Part shown: piece after piece, positions 45,661 to 57,800 of the stretch | Layout: the number at the start of each line of letters is the position of its first letter | Position numbering within the stretch: the stretch's first letter is position 1 | Assembly (NCBI RefSeq): GCF_000499845.2 | Contig: NC_023749.2 | Span: 18,543,138 to 18,607,137 of the forward strand | Direction: 5' to 3' | Length of the DNA stretch: 64,000 bases | DNA from: Phaseolus vulgaris | Taxonomy: Eukaryota; Streptophyta; Magnoliopsida; Fabales; Fabaceae | The notes under the pieces: model-generated | Seen by the model: only the letters and a program-made list of their open reading frames with translations | Databases searched by the model: none | What the model was told of the DNA's origin: nothing | Program-made: the position numbers and the translations under genes

Positions 45661-46961
45661 CCAAGAAGATGAAGGCGAAGCAGAAAGTTAATAGTGACAG
45701 CGACCAATCGAAAAAAGGAGCAAAACAATCGTTTTCTAAACCCCAACACCCATTCAAGAACATATTGTAAACATAACTACAACAAATTTTACTAAAATAT
45801 CCCACGAAAAAATATTTATTAACTTTCAAGTTTCAATTGTGAAACTCATTGCAGTGCTGTTCAGTCAGAATTAAGTAATAATTCATTCAATACTCATGCA
45901 AGCATAGAAAGGATGAGCGCAGATCGATTTATGAGATATCTAAATTTATTTAATCAATGTTAATCTATTTATGAATTACTTTAGTTTTTTTCAAATAAAA
46001 AAATAACAGTGGGAACCAAACTATCTGAATTTTTTCAGGTTGGGTGATCAGGTTTGTTACTAAAATAATAAAAGTGAAAAATAAATAGAAATTTATAATA
46101 AAATAAAAAATCTGCATGTAAGAATACAGAGTAATTTCTTTTTATCGATAACAGAGTAATTACATATACATAGTTATATAATTTTGTAGAAACGTTGTAT
46201 TCTTAATTATCTAATATAACAACACTTTGTGTAACGAAGTTTCCAGGGGAATTCACAACTAAGAGATGGCACCAGCATATTTCTTGAGTCCATTCTCATT
46301 CATCATTAACTTTGTGTTCATATTTGAAAAGATTCATGTATGATAGTGAGAATGGTGACTATTCACTCTAACTGTTCAATTTGTGGCGCTGTCTCTACCC
46401 TTTATGTTCACATTATCGTCCCACCTTTTACTCTTGTTTGTTTCTGCCACTCATTTATTACACTATACTATGCCAATCCTTGTTTGTTTAGAGATAGATA
46501 CTCTCCCTCATTTCTTTTTATTTTAAGATTTTTTTAAAAACTAAGAATCTAATAGATTGAAATTCTACATCAACAAAAAATAATAAATTAAATTTATATT
46601 ATATAAATATATACAAACTTCATTTCAATTAATAAGTCAATTTTATAAAATTATATTAAATTCAAGACGATTATATAGTCATTTATAACTTATGATAACA
46701 GTATTCGTTAACGGTTATTACTATTCATTTACAAATTACCTATATAGTCTTGTAAAAAATTATATGTTAAAAATTCTACATTTGATAGTATCTAAATATA
46801 TGTAAATACTTTTTTATAATTAAGTTTTATTAAATTGAAATCAACTTAAATTTCATTTTTTTAAAATAATAAATAAAATTAGTTTGCATTTGAAATAAAA
46901 TGAAATGAAGTTTTATTTATATAGTGTTATTAAAAATAATTATTTGTTAATTTAGATAAAT
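45661..46961 (+). other. AT-rich stretch without recognised features
   Basis: The first 100 bases may be the leader of the Tat-type element whose LTR precedes it. The rest is AT-rich and shows no gene or repeat that I can name; the frame at 46340 has no domain. Confidence 0.35.
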
Positions 46962-47179
46962 TCGTTTAAATGAAGACTTTGTAAATAACGTGTACTATTA
47001 CAACACCTTTTCTTATTTGTGATAAAATTATTTTTGCATGCTTTTGATAACTTCATCCACGAGGATTCCTCATTTCTTCTGAGAAAATTGTTGCATCTCT
47101 TTTAGACTTGGAACATGTCAAAATGGAAAGTTAAAGTTGGAGGAATATCAGCTTTAATGCATAACCAACAAGTCATTAA
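46962..47179 (+). repeat. Block A, inverted repeat (left copy)
   Basis: About 218 bp matching the reverse complement of 47977-48190 with only few differences (for example around GCATGCTTTTGATAACTTC and ACTTGGAACATGTC). It is directly followed by block B. Confidence 0.9.
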
Positions 47180-47317
47180 AGGAGAAAAATGTGTACTAAT
47201 TAAATATAGTAAAAAGTGAAATATTTAAAACATATTTGTAGTTATGAAAAAAAAAACTACATATGTTAACACAACAGAAAAAAGAAGTTAAAGATGGTAC
47301 TGTAAAAAATATTCTTT
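47180..47317 (+). repeat. Block B, inverted repeat (left copy)
   Basis: About 138 bp matching the reverse complement of 51291-51430, including ACTAATTAAATATAGTAAAA and AAAAAGAAGTTAAAGATGG. The 85-codon minus frame at 47196-47453 overlaps it and is not supported as a gene. Confidence 0.88.
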
Positions 47318-47976
47318 GCAATTTTTTTAAAATAATCAACAAAACTTTTACAAGAAAACAAGTAAAAAGTGTTTTGTGAAAATATGCTAGAAAAGAAGAG
47401 CAAAATAATCTATAATTATTGCATTTGAATGAGTTTTTTTTTTTATCAAGCATTCTTTTGAAATTAAATTTGTGTAAATATTATTAACCAATTAGTGCAG
47501 TTTCTGACCTAATCTAGGTGAAGTATAATTGTCCTAATATTTGCCAAATGACGCAATAATATGACCAAAAAGTAATTGTTTTTTTGAACTTCACATCCTT
47601 CAAGACATTAGACTTTGGTCAACCATGGAATTGAAGTCTGTTTAATATTTATTAAAGTAAAAAGTTGAAGCAGAAAAGGACCTTTATTAATTTGGGCATG
47701 AACACACTCGGACATTTTTCTCTTGAGCAAAATCTTCGATGCTTCTCAAAACTTTATCTGGAAAATGTTTGTAATACTGATTCTAAGATTATACATGTAC
47801 ACCTGATTTAGAATTAAATATATTTTTTTATCTTTTACAAATTTTAAGCTCCTGAATATTTATAGTAAAAAACTTATAAAAATCAATTTCCTACTAGTAT
47901 TCAGATTTGAAAATTAGATTAAAGATAAAAAAAACAATTTTCTATTATAGGGCAATAAGAAACTTTACCTCTTTAG
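47318..47976 (+). other. Spacer between blocks B and A'
   Basis: AT-rich; no gene recognised. Confidence 0.4.
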
Positions 47977-48190
47977 TTAATGACTTGTTGGTTATGCATT
48001 AAAGTTGATATTCCTCCAACTTTAATTTTCCATTTTGACATGTTCCAAGTCTAAAAGAGATGCAACAATTTTCTCAGAAGAAATGAGGAATCCTCGTGGA
48101 TGAAGTTATCAAAAGCATGCAAAAATAATTTTATCACAAATAAGAAAAGGTGTTGTAATACACTTTATTTATAAAGTCTTCATTTAAACG
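47977..48190 (-). repeat. Block A' (inverted copy of A)
   Basis: This is the reverse complement of 46962-47179. It ends at AAACG, where the first 171-bp array unit (GATAAAAAATAAAG) begins. Confidence 0.9.
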
Positions 48191-48377
48191 GATAAAAAAT
48201 AAAGTTGCTCGAAATGAGGCGTGATATATTTGCATTTTATGTGATGATATGACAGTAGTTTAGGGTTTGTGGCAAATTCATTCAGTGAATGTTAGGATAA
48301 ATAATCTTCAAATGAAAGTTCTGATGAAGAAGTCAGATAAAAAATGAAAGTTGATCGGAACGAGGTGTGACATATTT

Positions 48378-49528
48378 GTTAGAATATATGGCCTTAAACT
48401 AGAGGGGGGTGAATTGTTTAAGAAAGATTTTCGTAAACTTTTAAGCTTAGAATGAAAATACTTCAAGAAAACCTTGATTAAGAATTCAGTTTTTCAAAAC
48501 ATAAAGCAAAAGCACAATACTGGAAAAACAATCGGATGTTTTACCGAAACAATCGGTTGTTTATACCAGTTATTAATTGACAAAACTGAATTTAAAGAGA
48601 TAGGGATAGAGAAATTGTACACAGTTGTTTATACTGGTTCACTCCAAACCCAGAGCTACATTCAGTCTTCTTAGAACCCTGAGGAAATCCACTAAGAAAT
48701 CACACCTTGATCACTTACACAACAACCAAGAGAATGACCTTGAACACCTCAAGAAACAAACTCTCATTGGTCAACACACCAACACTAAGATTGATGATCT
48801 TGATACCCTCAAGAACACACAGCCAATCTCAGCAAAACACAGAAACGAATACTTGTTCAACAGAGTACAAGGATTACACTTGTTACAGAAGATAATCTGA
48901 AATCAATACAAGCAGAATCTTATTCCATACACTTTGATCAATCACAAACTTTTTGCAATCTCAGTTCTTTGAAAAACTCAAAACTCTTAGGAAAAACTTG
49001 TCAAAGATTCTTAATTCTCAAATCTGGTTTTTCTAAATATATTCAAAGATGTAGTTTGTTATCAAATCTTAACAAACTCTTAAATTGCATTAAAAGATTG
49101 ATCAAAGCATTTAATGACTGGAGCGTAAGCAGTTAAATCATTTAAAGCTCAGTCAAACAGAAAACAGTTTTTCTGTTATGGTCCCAAAACAAACAATCGG
49201 TTGTTTCCTCGAATCAATCGGTTGTTTTTGGTACTTAACAGTTCAACCATTTTAAAAACAGTTTTCAATCTTTTTCTCAAAACCCCTAAGTACAAACAAT
49301 CGGTTGTTTCGATAAAACAATCGGTTGTTTTAACTTAGTTTGAAAACATTTTACTTTCACAAAGATTGAGAATGCTAATGCTTTAGATTTAATCAAAGGG
49401 TGGATTACAACATATAAACTACCCCAGAACTAAGCTAAACCAGCACAGCAACATCAAGCACAACCAAGGCTTCAACATCCTTAAAAGGGTTTGGATTCTT
49501 CAAAACTTGAACACCACTTGGTTCAACA
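48378..49528 (-). mobile_element. Sirevirus-like solo LTR in the tandem array, minus orientation
   Basis: On the plus strand it runs from TGTTAGAATATATGG to TTGGTTCAACA, 1151 bp, flanked by the exact 5-bp duplication ATATT (48373-48377 and 49529-49533). It is the inverted counterpart of the LTR at 40247-41375 and carries the same palindrome-like block in inverse form (AAACAATCGGTTGTTT) near 48528, 48547, 49190, 49212, 49295 and 49316. The frames at 48474, 48625 and 48707 are LTR sequence. Confidence 0.93.
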
Positions 49529-50231
49529 ATATTTGTATTTTATGTGATGATTTGTCAGTAGTTTAAGTTTTGTGGCAACTGAATTTAGTTAATATTAGGA
49601 TAAAAAAAACTTCAAATTGTCATAAAAACGTCAAATGGTAATAAGTTTTGACAGAGAAGTCGGATAAAAAATGAAAGTTGCTCATAACGAGGCGTGACAT
49701 ATTTGCATTTTATGTGTTGATTTGTTAGTAGTTTAGGGTTTGTGACAACTTCCTTTAGTGAAAATTAGGATAAACAAACTTCAAATGGCCATAAAAAAAC
49801 TTCAAATGGTTATAACTTTTGACATAAAAGTCAGATAAAAAATGAAAGTTGCTCGGAACTAGGCATGGCATAATTGCATTTTATATGATGATTTGCTTGT
49901 AGTTTAGGGTTTGTGGCAACTTCATTTTGTTAATATTAGGTTAAACAAATTCTAAATGGCCATACAAAACATCAAATTGTCATAACTTTTGACAAAAAAG
50001 TCGGATAAAAAATGAAAGTTGCTCGGAACGAGGTGTGGCGTATTTGCATTTTATGTGATTATTTGCCAGTAGTTAATGGTTTGTGGCCTCTTCATTTATT
50101 TAATATTAGGATAAAAAAAACTTCAAATGGTCATAAGTTTTGACAGGGAAGTCGGATAAAAAATGAATGTTACTGAGAACGAGGCGTGGCATATTTGCAT
50201 GTTATGTGCTGATTTATCAGTAGTTTAGGGT

Positions 50232-50774
50232 AAATCTGAGTAGAAAAGGGGTTTTGGTGGATAGCTTGATGTGTGGTTTGTGTGGGTTGGAGGAAGAATC
50301 TTGTTGCCATTTGTTCTCGACTACAACTTTGCTAGGCGAGTTTGGGGTTTATGTCATAGGTGGCTTGGGGTTCTGGTCGTGTCCCAAATTGAGCTAAAGA
50401 GTAACTTTGATCAATTTAGGATGAGTCGTGCTTCAAAAATGATTAATAATGTTTGGAACACAATTTGGGTCGGGGTGGTGAGCGAAATATGAAATCACAG
50501 GAATAACATAATTTTTAAAAGAGGAGTGGGGATGCATTTGAAGTTTTTTCTTTGGTACAGGTAAAAGTCTGGTTGTGGGTTTCTATTAATTGTAGGTCAG
50601 CTTCGTTTTCCTTTTCTGACTGGTGTTTAGAACCTTTGGTTTGCATGAGGTTAATCACTTGAGTTTGGTATGTTTAGAAGTTCCGGAGGTTTTAGGCAAG
50701 TACGTGTACAAGGGTTGAACCACCCCTGAAGTGGTTCCTATTTATTTATTTTTTATTGTCGATAAAAAAAAATT
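50232..50774 (+). mobile_element. 5'-truncated LINE fragment in the tandem array
   Basis: The fragment is flanked by a 13-bp direct repeat AGTAGTTTAGGGT (50219-50231 and 50775-50787) and ends GTCGATAAAAAAAAATT. Its first part encodes the end of a LINE ORF2 (CGLCGLEEESCCHLFS zinc-binding pattern, then IWVGVVSEI). It is followed by a 3' UTR with the block GGTTGAACCACCCCTGAAGT, also seen at the LINE2 3' end as GGTTGGAACACCCCTAAAGT. The frame at 50271 is read out of phase with the real one. Confidence 0.85.
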
Positions 50775-51290
50775 AGTAGTTTAGGGTTTGTGGCAACTTC
50801 ATTTAGTGAATATTAAGATAAACAATCTTCAAATGCCCATAAAAAACCCTCAAATGGTCATAAGTTTTGACAGAAACGTCGGATAAAAAATGAAAGTTGT
50901 TCGGAACAAGGCATGACATATTTGCATGTTATGTGTTGATTTGTCAGTAGTTTAGGGTTTGTGGCAACTTCATTTAGTGAGAATTAGGATAAACAATCTT
51001 CAAATGCCCATAAAAAAACTTCAAATGGTCATAAGTTTTGACAGAAAAATCAGATAAAAAATGAATGTTACTCGGAATGAGGCGTGACATATTTGCATGT
51101 TATGTGTTGATTTGTCCGTAGTTTAGGGTTTGTGGCAACTTCATTTAGTCAATAATAGGATGAACAAACTTCAAATGGCCATAAAAAAGCTTCAAATGGT
51201 CATAAATTTTGACATAAAAGTCGAATAAAAAATAAATGTTACTCGGAACGAGGCGTGACATATTTTATTTTATGTGTTGATTTTTCATAA

Positions 51291-51430
51291 AAGAATATTT
51301 TTTACATACCATCTTTAACTTCTTTTTTCTGTTGTGTTAAGATATGTAGTTTTTTTTTCCATAAATACAAATATGTTTTAAATATTTCACTTTTTACTAT
51401 ATTTAATTAGTACAAATTTTTCTCCTTTAA
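51291..51430 (-). repeat. Block B' (inverted copy of B)
   Basis: This is the reverse complement of 47180-47317. It stops at TCTCCTTTA, exactly where block A' would be expected to continue. Confidence 0.88.
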
Positions 51431-53989
51431 CAGAAAAAATACACCACCGTTTTCGCTATTTTTTATAAATAATTCTGGTCGCATTCCTCTTCTTATTATT
51501 CGTTAAATTTAATTAAAAATACAAATTTTAGTGAGTTTTACTTCTCATACGACTAATCTTTATTTAAATACAAATTTACCAATATTAATTATTTAAAAAA
51601 AAGTCAGTTAGTAGTCAAGAATGTTAAAATAGACTTAAATATTTTGGATCAACTTATGGGTCCAGCCTGATCTATTGAGTTGATTTTAGGTCTAAATTTC
51701 AAACATTTTTTACTTTAATTTATGAGTTTGAATTATTTCATCTTAAACCTGATTTTATTTTTATCATCTTTATCTCTTATATACTATGAAAAATAGATTT
51801 GATTAAACATTTTAACCAGGTTACCTCAGTTATTAAGATTGCTTTGGAGAGAGAGAGACCATCCCATCTGATAATTAAAAAGTGTTAGAGGCAATGAAGA
51901 GAAATAACATTAATTAATTAATTAAATAATTAATATCAAGAAGTAATGTTAGGTTTTGGAATGTAGGAATGATAACATGATTATACTTTAGCATATATTT
52001 TAGTTAAACTAATATTTTTAATCTATATTATATATTTTAATATAAAAAGAACAGCTCAATTATAATGATATTATACCAAAACATCAATTTTAGTCTAAAA
52101 TCTGTGTTGGTGGTACTTCTTATTTCTATGTGTTTTTGTCAAACTTTCAACTCACATAATTCCTAATTTCTAATAAAAATATTATAAAATTTAATAAACT
52201 ACTATTAAGGACAAAGCAGTGTGCAACAGCACATTCATGCGTCAAGCTTAGTGTGGTTACCTCGAATGTCTTTATTTTCTGTATTTTTTAATTCGGAATG
52301 GCTAATCCTTTGGGAGTTTCCCAGTTAGTAATGAGTAAAGAAGGAGATTGATTAAGTAGATTGGAAAATTGTTTTCAAAAAGCATCATGTCCTCTCTGTG
52401 TAAAACCAAAAAAAAAATTATAAATGTAGATAGAATCATAATCATAATTACTATAAGTTTAGATTTGCATCATTCCATGTATGAAATAAGATCAAATATA
52501 AATAAATTAAATTAAATTTTTATAAGTTAAAATTAACTTTTATATAGACTACAAGAAAATCATGAAATGAAATTAATTTTAATGATAAAAAATAATTAGT
52601 TATTATAGTGACTAAATTACAGATATTTTAGAGATTAAAAAAAATTGTTTTTAAATTAGTTTCTATTATTGTTAGATAGTTTCTAAATTAGTATTTAATT
52701 AGACATCAAGATTTTAATTACTAATTATTTAAATTTTAAATTTAGTAACTAATTAGATACCAATTTAAAAATCATTTAATAAATAATTTTGAAATCAAAA
52801 TTTTTCACAATTTTCTTCGCTTAAACCGAGAAATATTTGGTTTAACTGGATTTAAATTTTTTATATTTAATATGTATGATATTTTGAATTTTTAAATATA
52901 ATGAAATGAATAAAAGCGGATAATGTAATAGTGTTAATACATGTTTATTTAGTTACTTAAATTTGATTTTATTTTGATGGTAACTAATAATGATAAGTAT
53001 ATTTTCATTTAAATATGAAATTTTAATTTTCTAAATATTATGAATTTTTTATTTTAAGAATTAATAATCGGGTTTTCATATTTATTTTTTATATACTTTC
53101 TCCAACCTTACAAAATAATCCATTAATATGTAAAATCATGATGATTACAAAGTCACTATTGTTAAAAAAATATGGTGACTTGTTCTTAAAAAAGATGAGA
53201 ACGTGTTGACAACGGAGTCAATAGTAGTCAAAAGATAAAAATTAGAAAAGTTAATTTGACACATGTGTGAATTGTTCCATCTTGTTGATGTGCTCAATTA
53301 TTTTCTTTCTTTGTCGATTATGCAACTATCATCCACTTTTGTATGAATGTTTATAATCACTCTCAATCTTATCATCGTCCGTGTGCGATCCCGATACTGT
53401 TATCCTTTCCATTTTTTTTTATTCATTTTTAATTATATTTAATTAGTATTTATATAATCTTAAATTAGATAGTATTTATTTTTCTTAAACTTATTCATAT
53501 TGGATTCACGTATGTTTAACTTTTGATAAATATTATTAGTTTTTTTAATTTCGTACTTTTATTATGTTGAACTTTTGTTAGATTAACTTGTATAGTACTT
53601 CTCAATTTTAAAACTTTCTTTCTTCTTGGTAAACTTTATATTAAATTAGTAGAGGTTGTATCAACACTAATTGTATTCAATCTTGAATTGTCCAGTTGTA
53701 TAGTTTAAGAATAATAATAACTTTTTATTATTTGATTAGTACATAATCTATAATCTACAACATCTCATACATTTTACTTAATTTTGGTTCATTACATTTT
53801 GTGTTGATTTTCAGGTTCATATTTAATTGTAGAGATTTCGTGTCACCCATATTGCAAATACTTTCAAATTAGTTTCTTAAATAGATTCAAAAGCAAAAAT
53901 AAATTAAAATATTACAAATTTAAATTTTCTGTTTCAAGCATCTAACACCAAAAAGATGAAAATATGAAGATATTGCAAAACCTAAACTT
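51431..53989 (+). other. AT-rich region without recognised genes
   Basis: About 2.5 kb of AT-rich sequence with no sustained frame. A (TTAA)n-like patch near 51913 and long A/T runs are present. No TE termini or known motif was recognised. Confidence 0.4.
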
Positions 53990-54600
53990 AACTAATTCAA
54001 ATATCAAATGACGGATTTGAAAAGCTATATAAAAGGGCAAAAGCAAGGCAAGACAAGCAATTCAAGTTATTCAAGTGATCTTGCTGAAAACATAAGAGTT
54101 ACAGTAAGTGTATAATCAAGTTGTTAAAGCATTTAGTCTTTTGGGTTGAGTGTTAAATCATTGTAATTCTTCACATATGAAGTTATACTCTTTATTTTTC
54201 TTAAAAGTTCTTAATTTCAATGGGAGTTTAAGATGGTGTAACCAAGAGAGGTGTCAATACTCATTATAACATGAAGATATGAGAATACTCGGTGTACCTT
54301 GGAAAGATGAGAGTACTTGTTGTAACCAAGAGTGTTGGATAGTGGAAGTTCTTCAGCGATTTCTTAAGGGGACAAAATGTAGCCCGACTTTAGATGAACC
54401 AAGATAAATTATTGTGTGTTATCTCTTGTTACTCTTGTTGTTGTTCATGCTTTCTTGTTTATTCTATTCATCTTGTTATACAATCTTTTAGAAGATTTTG
54501 CAAAAACATTTTTACTAGACGGTCTTAGACGATTAGTAAGATGATTTACTAGTCAAAGGATGGAAGCATTAGCACATTCATATTCTAGTCAAAGGATTTT
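53990..54600 (+). repeat. Copia-type LTR remnant
   Basis: A TATA box, GCTATATAAAAGGGC, lies near 54027, followed by a leader-like stretch and the 54222-54430 segment that is repeated at 1-208. After that come TTGTTGTTCATGC and pyrimidine-rich sequence, as at the end of an LTR. A short repeat CTAGTCAAAGGAT occurs near 54551 and 54585. LTR ends and a duplication were not defined. Confidence 0.5.
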
Positions 54601-54678
54601 ATTAAGAGTTTATGAAAAAATTAAAATAATAATTAATAAAAATATACTCAAGTTTACAATTCACAATTGTTATATGTT

Positions 54679-54852
54679 TTTTTTTTCAACAAATAATTAA
54701 TTAAATAAATAAAGGGAACACTTTAGGGGTGTTCCAACCCTTATACAGAAGACTCCTAAAAAAGTAAAAAAAAAAATACATATCATGACGGAGCCCACAA
54801 GATCAACCCTTACATCCCAAAACCAAGATCAAACCCACAACCCACAAACAAA

Positions 54853-54886
<34 letters not shown>

Positions 54887-57800
54887 ACTAAAAAATAAAT
54901 TGTTGCCTACACTCATAGACCACCAAACAAGCCATTATCGCTCAAAACCACAAAAAATCTGACTCGGTCCTATGACGATTGAGCACATTAAAAAGAAAGA
55001 AAGTTGTTCCTATGTGGTCAGTTTAATACACTAAAACAAAGGATAAACAAATAGTCAAGCATAAGTGCTTAGCTATAGAGAACCACAATCTCCCTGCTGT
55101 AAGATCTAAAAAGCACAATACTATTCCCTGACCAATATCTATTCTATTCAAACTTCATAGTTCGTCTCTGTTACACTCAACTCCCCAAAAAGATGATTTC
55201 AATAGAATTTAAAGTTTGTATATGTAACAAGAGCCTTGTGCCATTCTAGTGGAGAGACTGTAACAAGACTTCATTCCTTTGAACCTAAGCTTTTCCTTCA
55301 AATTTTCACCAGATGGGGTGTCTTATACCTTGCCAACATCAACTTCGTCAATCTGCCCCCTGCCAACAGCATAATCAAGCCAAGAATACCAGCCATTGAC
55401 ATGTGTTCTTCTAACACTTTAACCTGCACCACATAACACTACCTTCCAAACCTTTCAGCTAGTTCAAAATATAATACATACCCATAACAGTGATCATAGA
55501 ATAAGTCATTGACAGATTTATAACAAAACCAGCAAACCATGTACTTAATTGAGAAAACAGTAATTATGCTTATCTATATTTATTTTGTTTCCATATTAAT
55601 GCATGTTAAAGGGGATAAAATCCAATCTGAGAAGGAGAACTTAACTTTTCTTACTTTATGTTTCATCCACACCCATGTTTGTACTTGTGCCATAGTAAAG
55701 ATTTCCTCTGCATCTATCTTTGTTTGGTTAAAAATAACCTTGTTTCTATGCTTCCAAATGCACCAAACCACTGAGACCCATAGACTTTTTCATAGTCTGT
55801 TGCCTTCTTGGTTAAAACACATACAAGAAAATTGTTCGAAATGATGAATCAAATCATTATGATTTACCGAACTAATTCATGTCCAGTTAAAGCACATATT
55901 CCAAACCTTAGTTGATACATCACAAGTAACAAGAATGTGTGGGGTTGACTCCTCTTTCCTTCCACATAAAACACATATTGTATCCCCCAATAAAACTCCC
56001 CTTTTATGCAAATTCATCTTAGTTGCTATCCTATTTGATAGGGCCCTCCACACATAAAACTGAGTTGATGGCATAACCTTTAAATTCCAAAGATATTCGA
56101 ACACCCCTGATACCACCCCCCCCCCCCTCCGATGTTTGGTTAATTGACTTATTGTAAGCAGATTTAACTGAAAATGTGTATAATGGAGGATCATTCCATA
56201 GTCGTAGGTCCTCTTTGTTTGGATATAGTGACACCTGTGATAAGTTTTCCATAAACTCCTCTATCATCGTTCTTTCCCACTCAAACCATTCTCTTCTCCA
56301 GCTAAATTTCCACTCCCACCCCTGTGTAGACCAGCTTCCGAAGTTACCAATAGTCTTGTCTTTAAGATCAGAATTATTATATATTCTTTCATACCTACCT
56401 TTGAGTTGACCATTGGCTAGCCACTCATCTTCCCAGAATTTGATCTTGTCCCCGGATCCAAGTTGCCAAACCATATTTGAATTGACCCAATTGTCCCCTT
56501 GGTCTGAAAGGCTAACCTTGGATAAATCATTCCACCATCTAGATTTATACCTATTTCGATTCGGTGTAAATGAGTTTGTCATACTCCATAATCCATACTT
56601 CGATTCAAGAACATCCTTCCAAAGACCCTTCTTAGTGGAACCCATTCTCCATAACTATTTTGCCAAGAGTGCCTTATTGAATAAATCAATACTTTTAATA
56701 CCTAACCCTCCCTCCTCTTTCGCTTTACAAATGTTCTCCGAACTAGTCCAGGCAATTTTCCTCCCTTCTGCTCCCCATCCCCATAGGAACTTCCTCAGTA
56801 ATTTTGTGACCTCCTTGCATACTCCAACCGGGACTTTAAAAAAGATAGAAAGAATAGTGGTATGGCATTGATGACAGATTTTAGAAGGCAAACTCTTCCC
56901 GCGAAGGAAAGATTCCTCCCTTTCCATACCGAGAGTTTCTTTCTTATCTTTGATAATACAGGATCCCAGAAGGAGCACCTAGCCTGATTACCACCAATAG
57001 GCAGGCCTAAGTATGTGAATGGTATATCCATTAGGCTGCAATGAAGTATCCCCGAGTACATTTTTACCTCATACATGTCTACTCCAATTGCTCCTATTTT
57101 ACTTTTGTGGAAGTTTACTTTGAGACCAGAGCTTAATTCAAAACATCTTAACATAGCCTTGATGCTCAAAATATTTTGTACATTTGATTCGCACACAAAG
57201 AGAGTGTCATCAGCAAATTGTAGTAGATTCACCTCCACTTTTTTATCCCCAACTTTTAAACCTGAGAACAAGTTTTTTCTTGTCGCTTGTTTTACTAGTC
57301 CAACCAAACCTTGTGCAACAATCAAAAACAAAAATGGTGTCATCGGATCCCCTTGTCTAAGGCCTCTAAACGATTTGAATTCTTTTGTCGAGCTACCGTT
57401 TACCAATACCGATATAGTAGTTGATTCAAGGCATGCTCTAATCCACTGTATCCATTTTTCACAAAAACCTAATCTACTCATCATGTACAGTAGGAACTCC
57501 CAACCCACTGAATCGTAAGCCTTTTCAAAGTCAAGTTTTACAACCACCCCACTTTTCCTCCTTCTTTTCAAATCACTTATGACTTCATTCACAACAAGGA
57601 CACTATCTAATAATCCTCTATTAGATAAAAAAGCTAATTGTGATCCATCTATCACCTTCTCAATAACTTTTTTAATCCTTCTAGATAACACTTTTTTCAG
57701 AATGTTGTACAAACATCTTACAAGTGAGATGGGTCTATACTCTTCAAGAGATTGAGGATTCTCAGACTTTGGGATCAATGTTATGAATGAAGCATTACAT

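Larger units (their letters stand above)
48190..51290 (+). repeat. Tandem array of about nine 171-bp units
   Basis: Each unit begins with ATAAAAAATGAAAGTTGCTC and includes GAGGCGTGACATATTTGCAT, GTAGTTTAGGGTTTGTGGCA and CTTCAAATGGTCATAAGTTT. Intact neighbours start at 49664, 49835, 50005, 50156, 50883, 51054 and 51225, giving periods of 171, 170, 151 (one shorter unit), 171 and 171. Unit 2 is split by a solo LTR and unit 6 by a LINE fragment; the first and last units are partial. There is no coding potential. Confidence 0.9.

Noticed and set aside
48190..51290. CRISPR-like array
   Set aside because: The units are 171 bp, contiguous and without spacers, in a plant context; it is an ordinary tandem repeat.
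54852..54884. A-run as the tail of a processed gene on the plus strand
   Set aside because: It lies inside the 3' UTR of the minus-strand LINE2, whose real A tail is at 54679-54688. No gene-like sequence precedes it on the plus strand.
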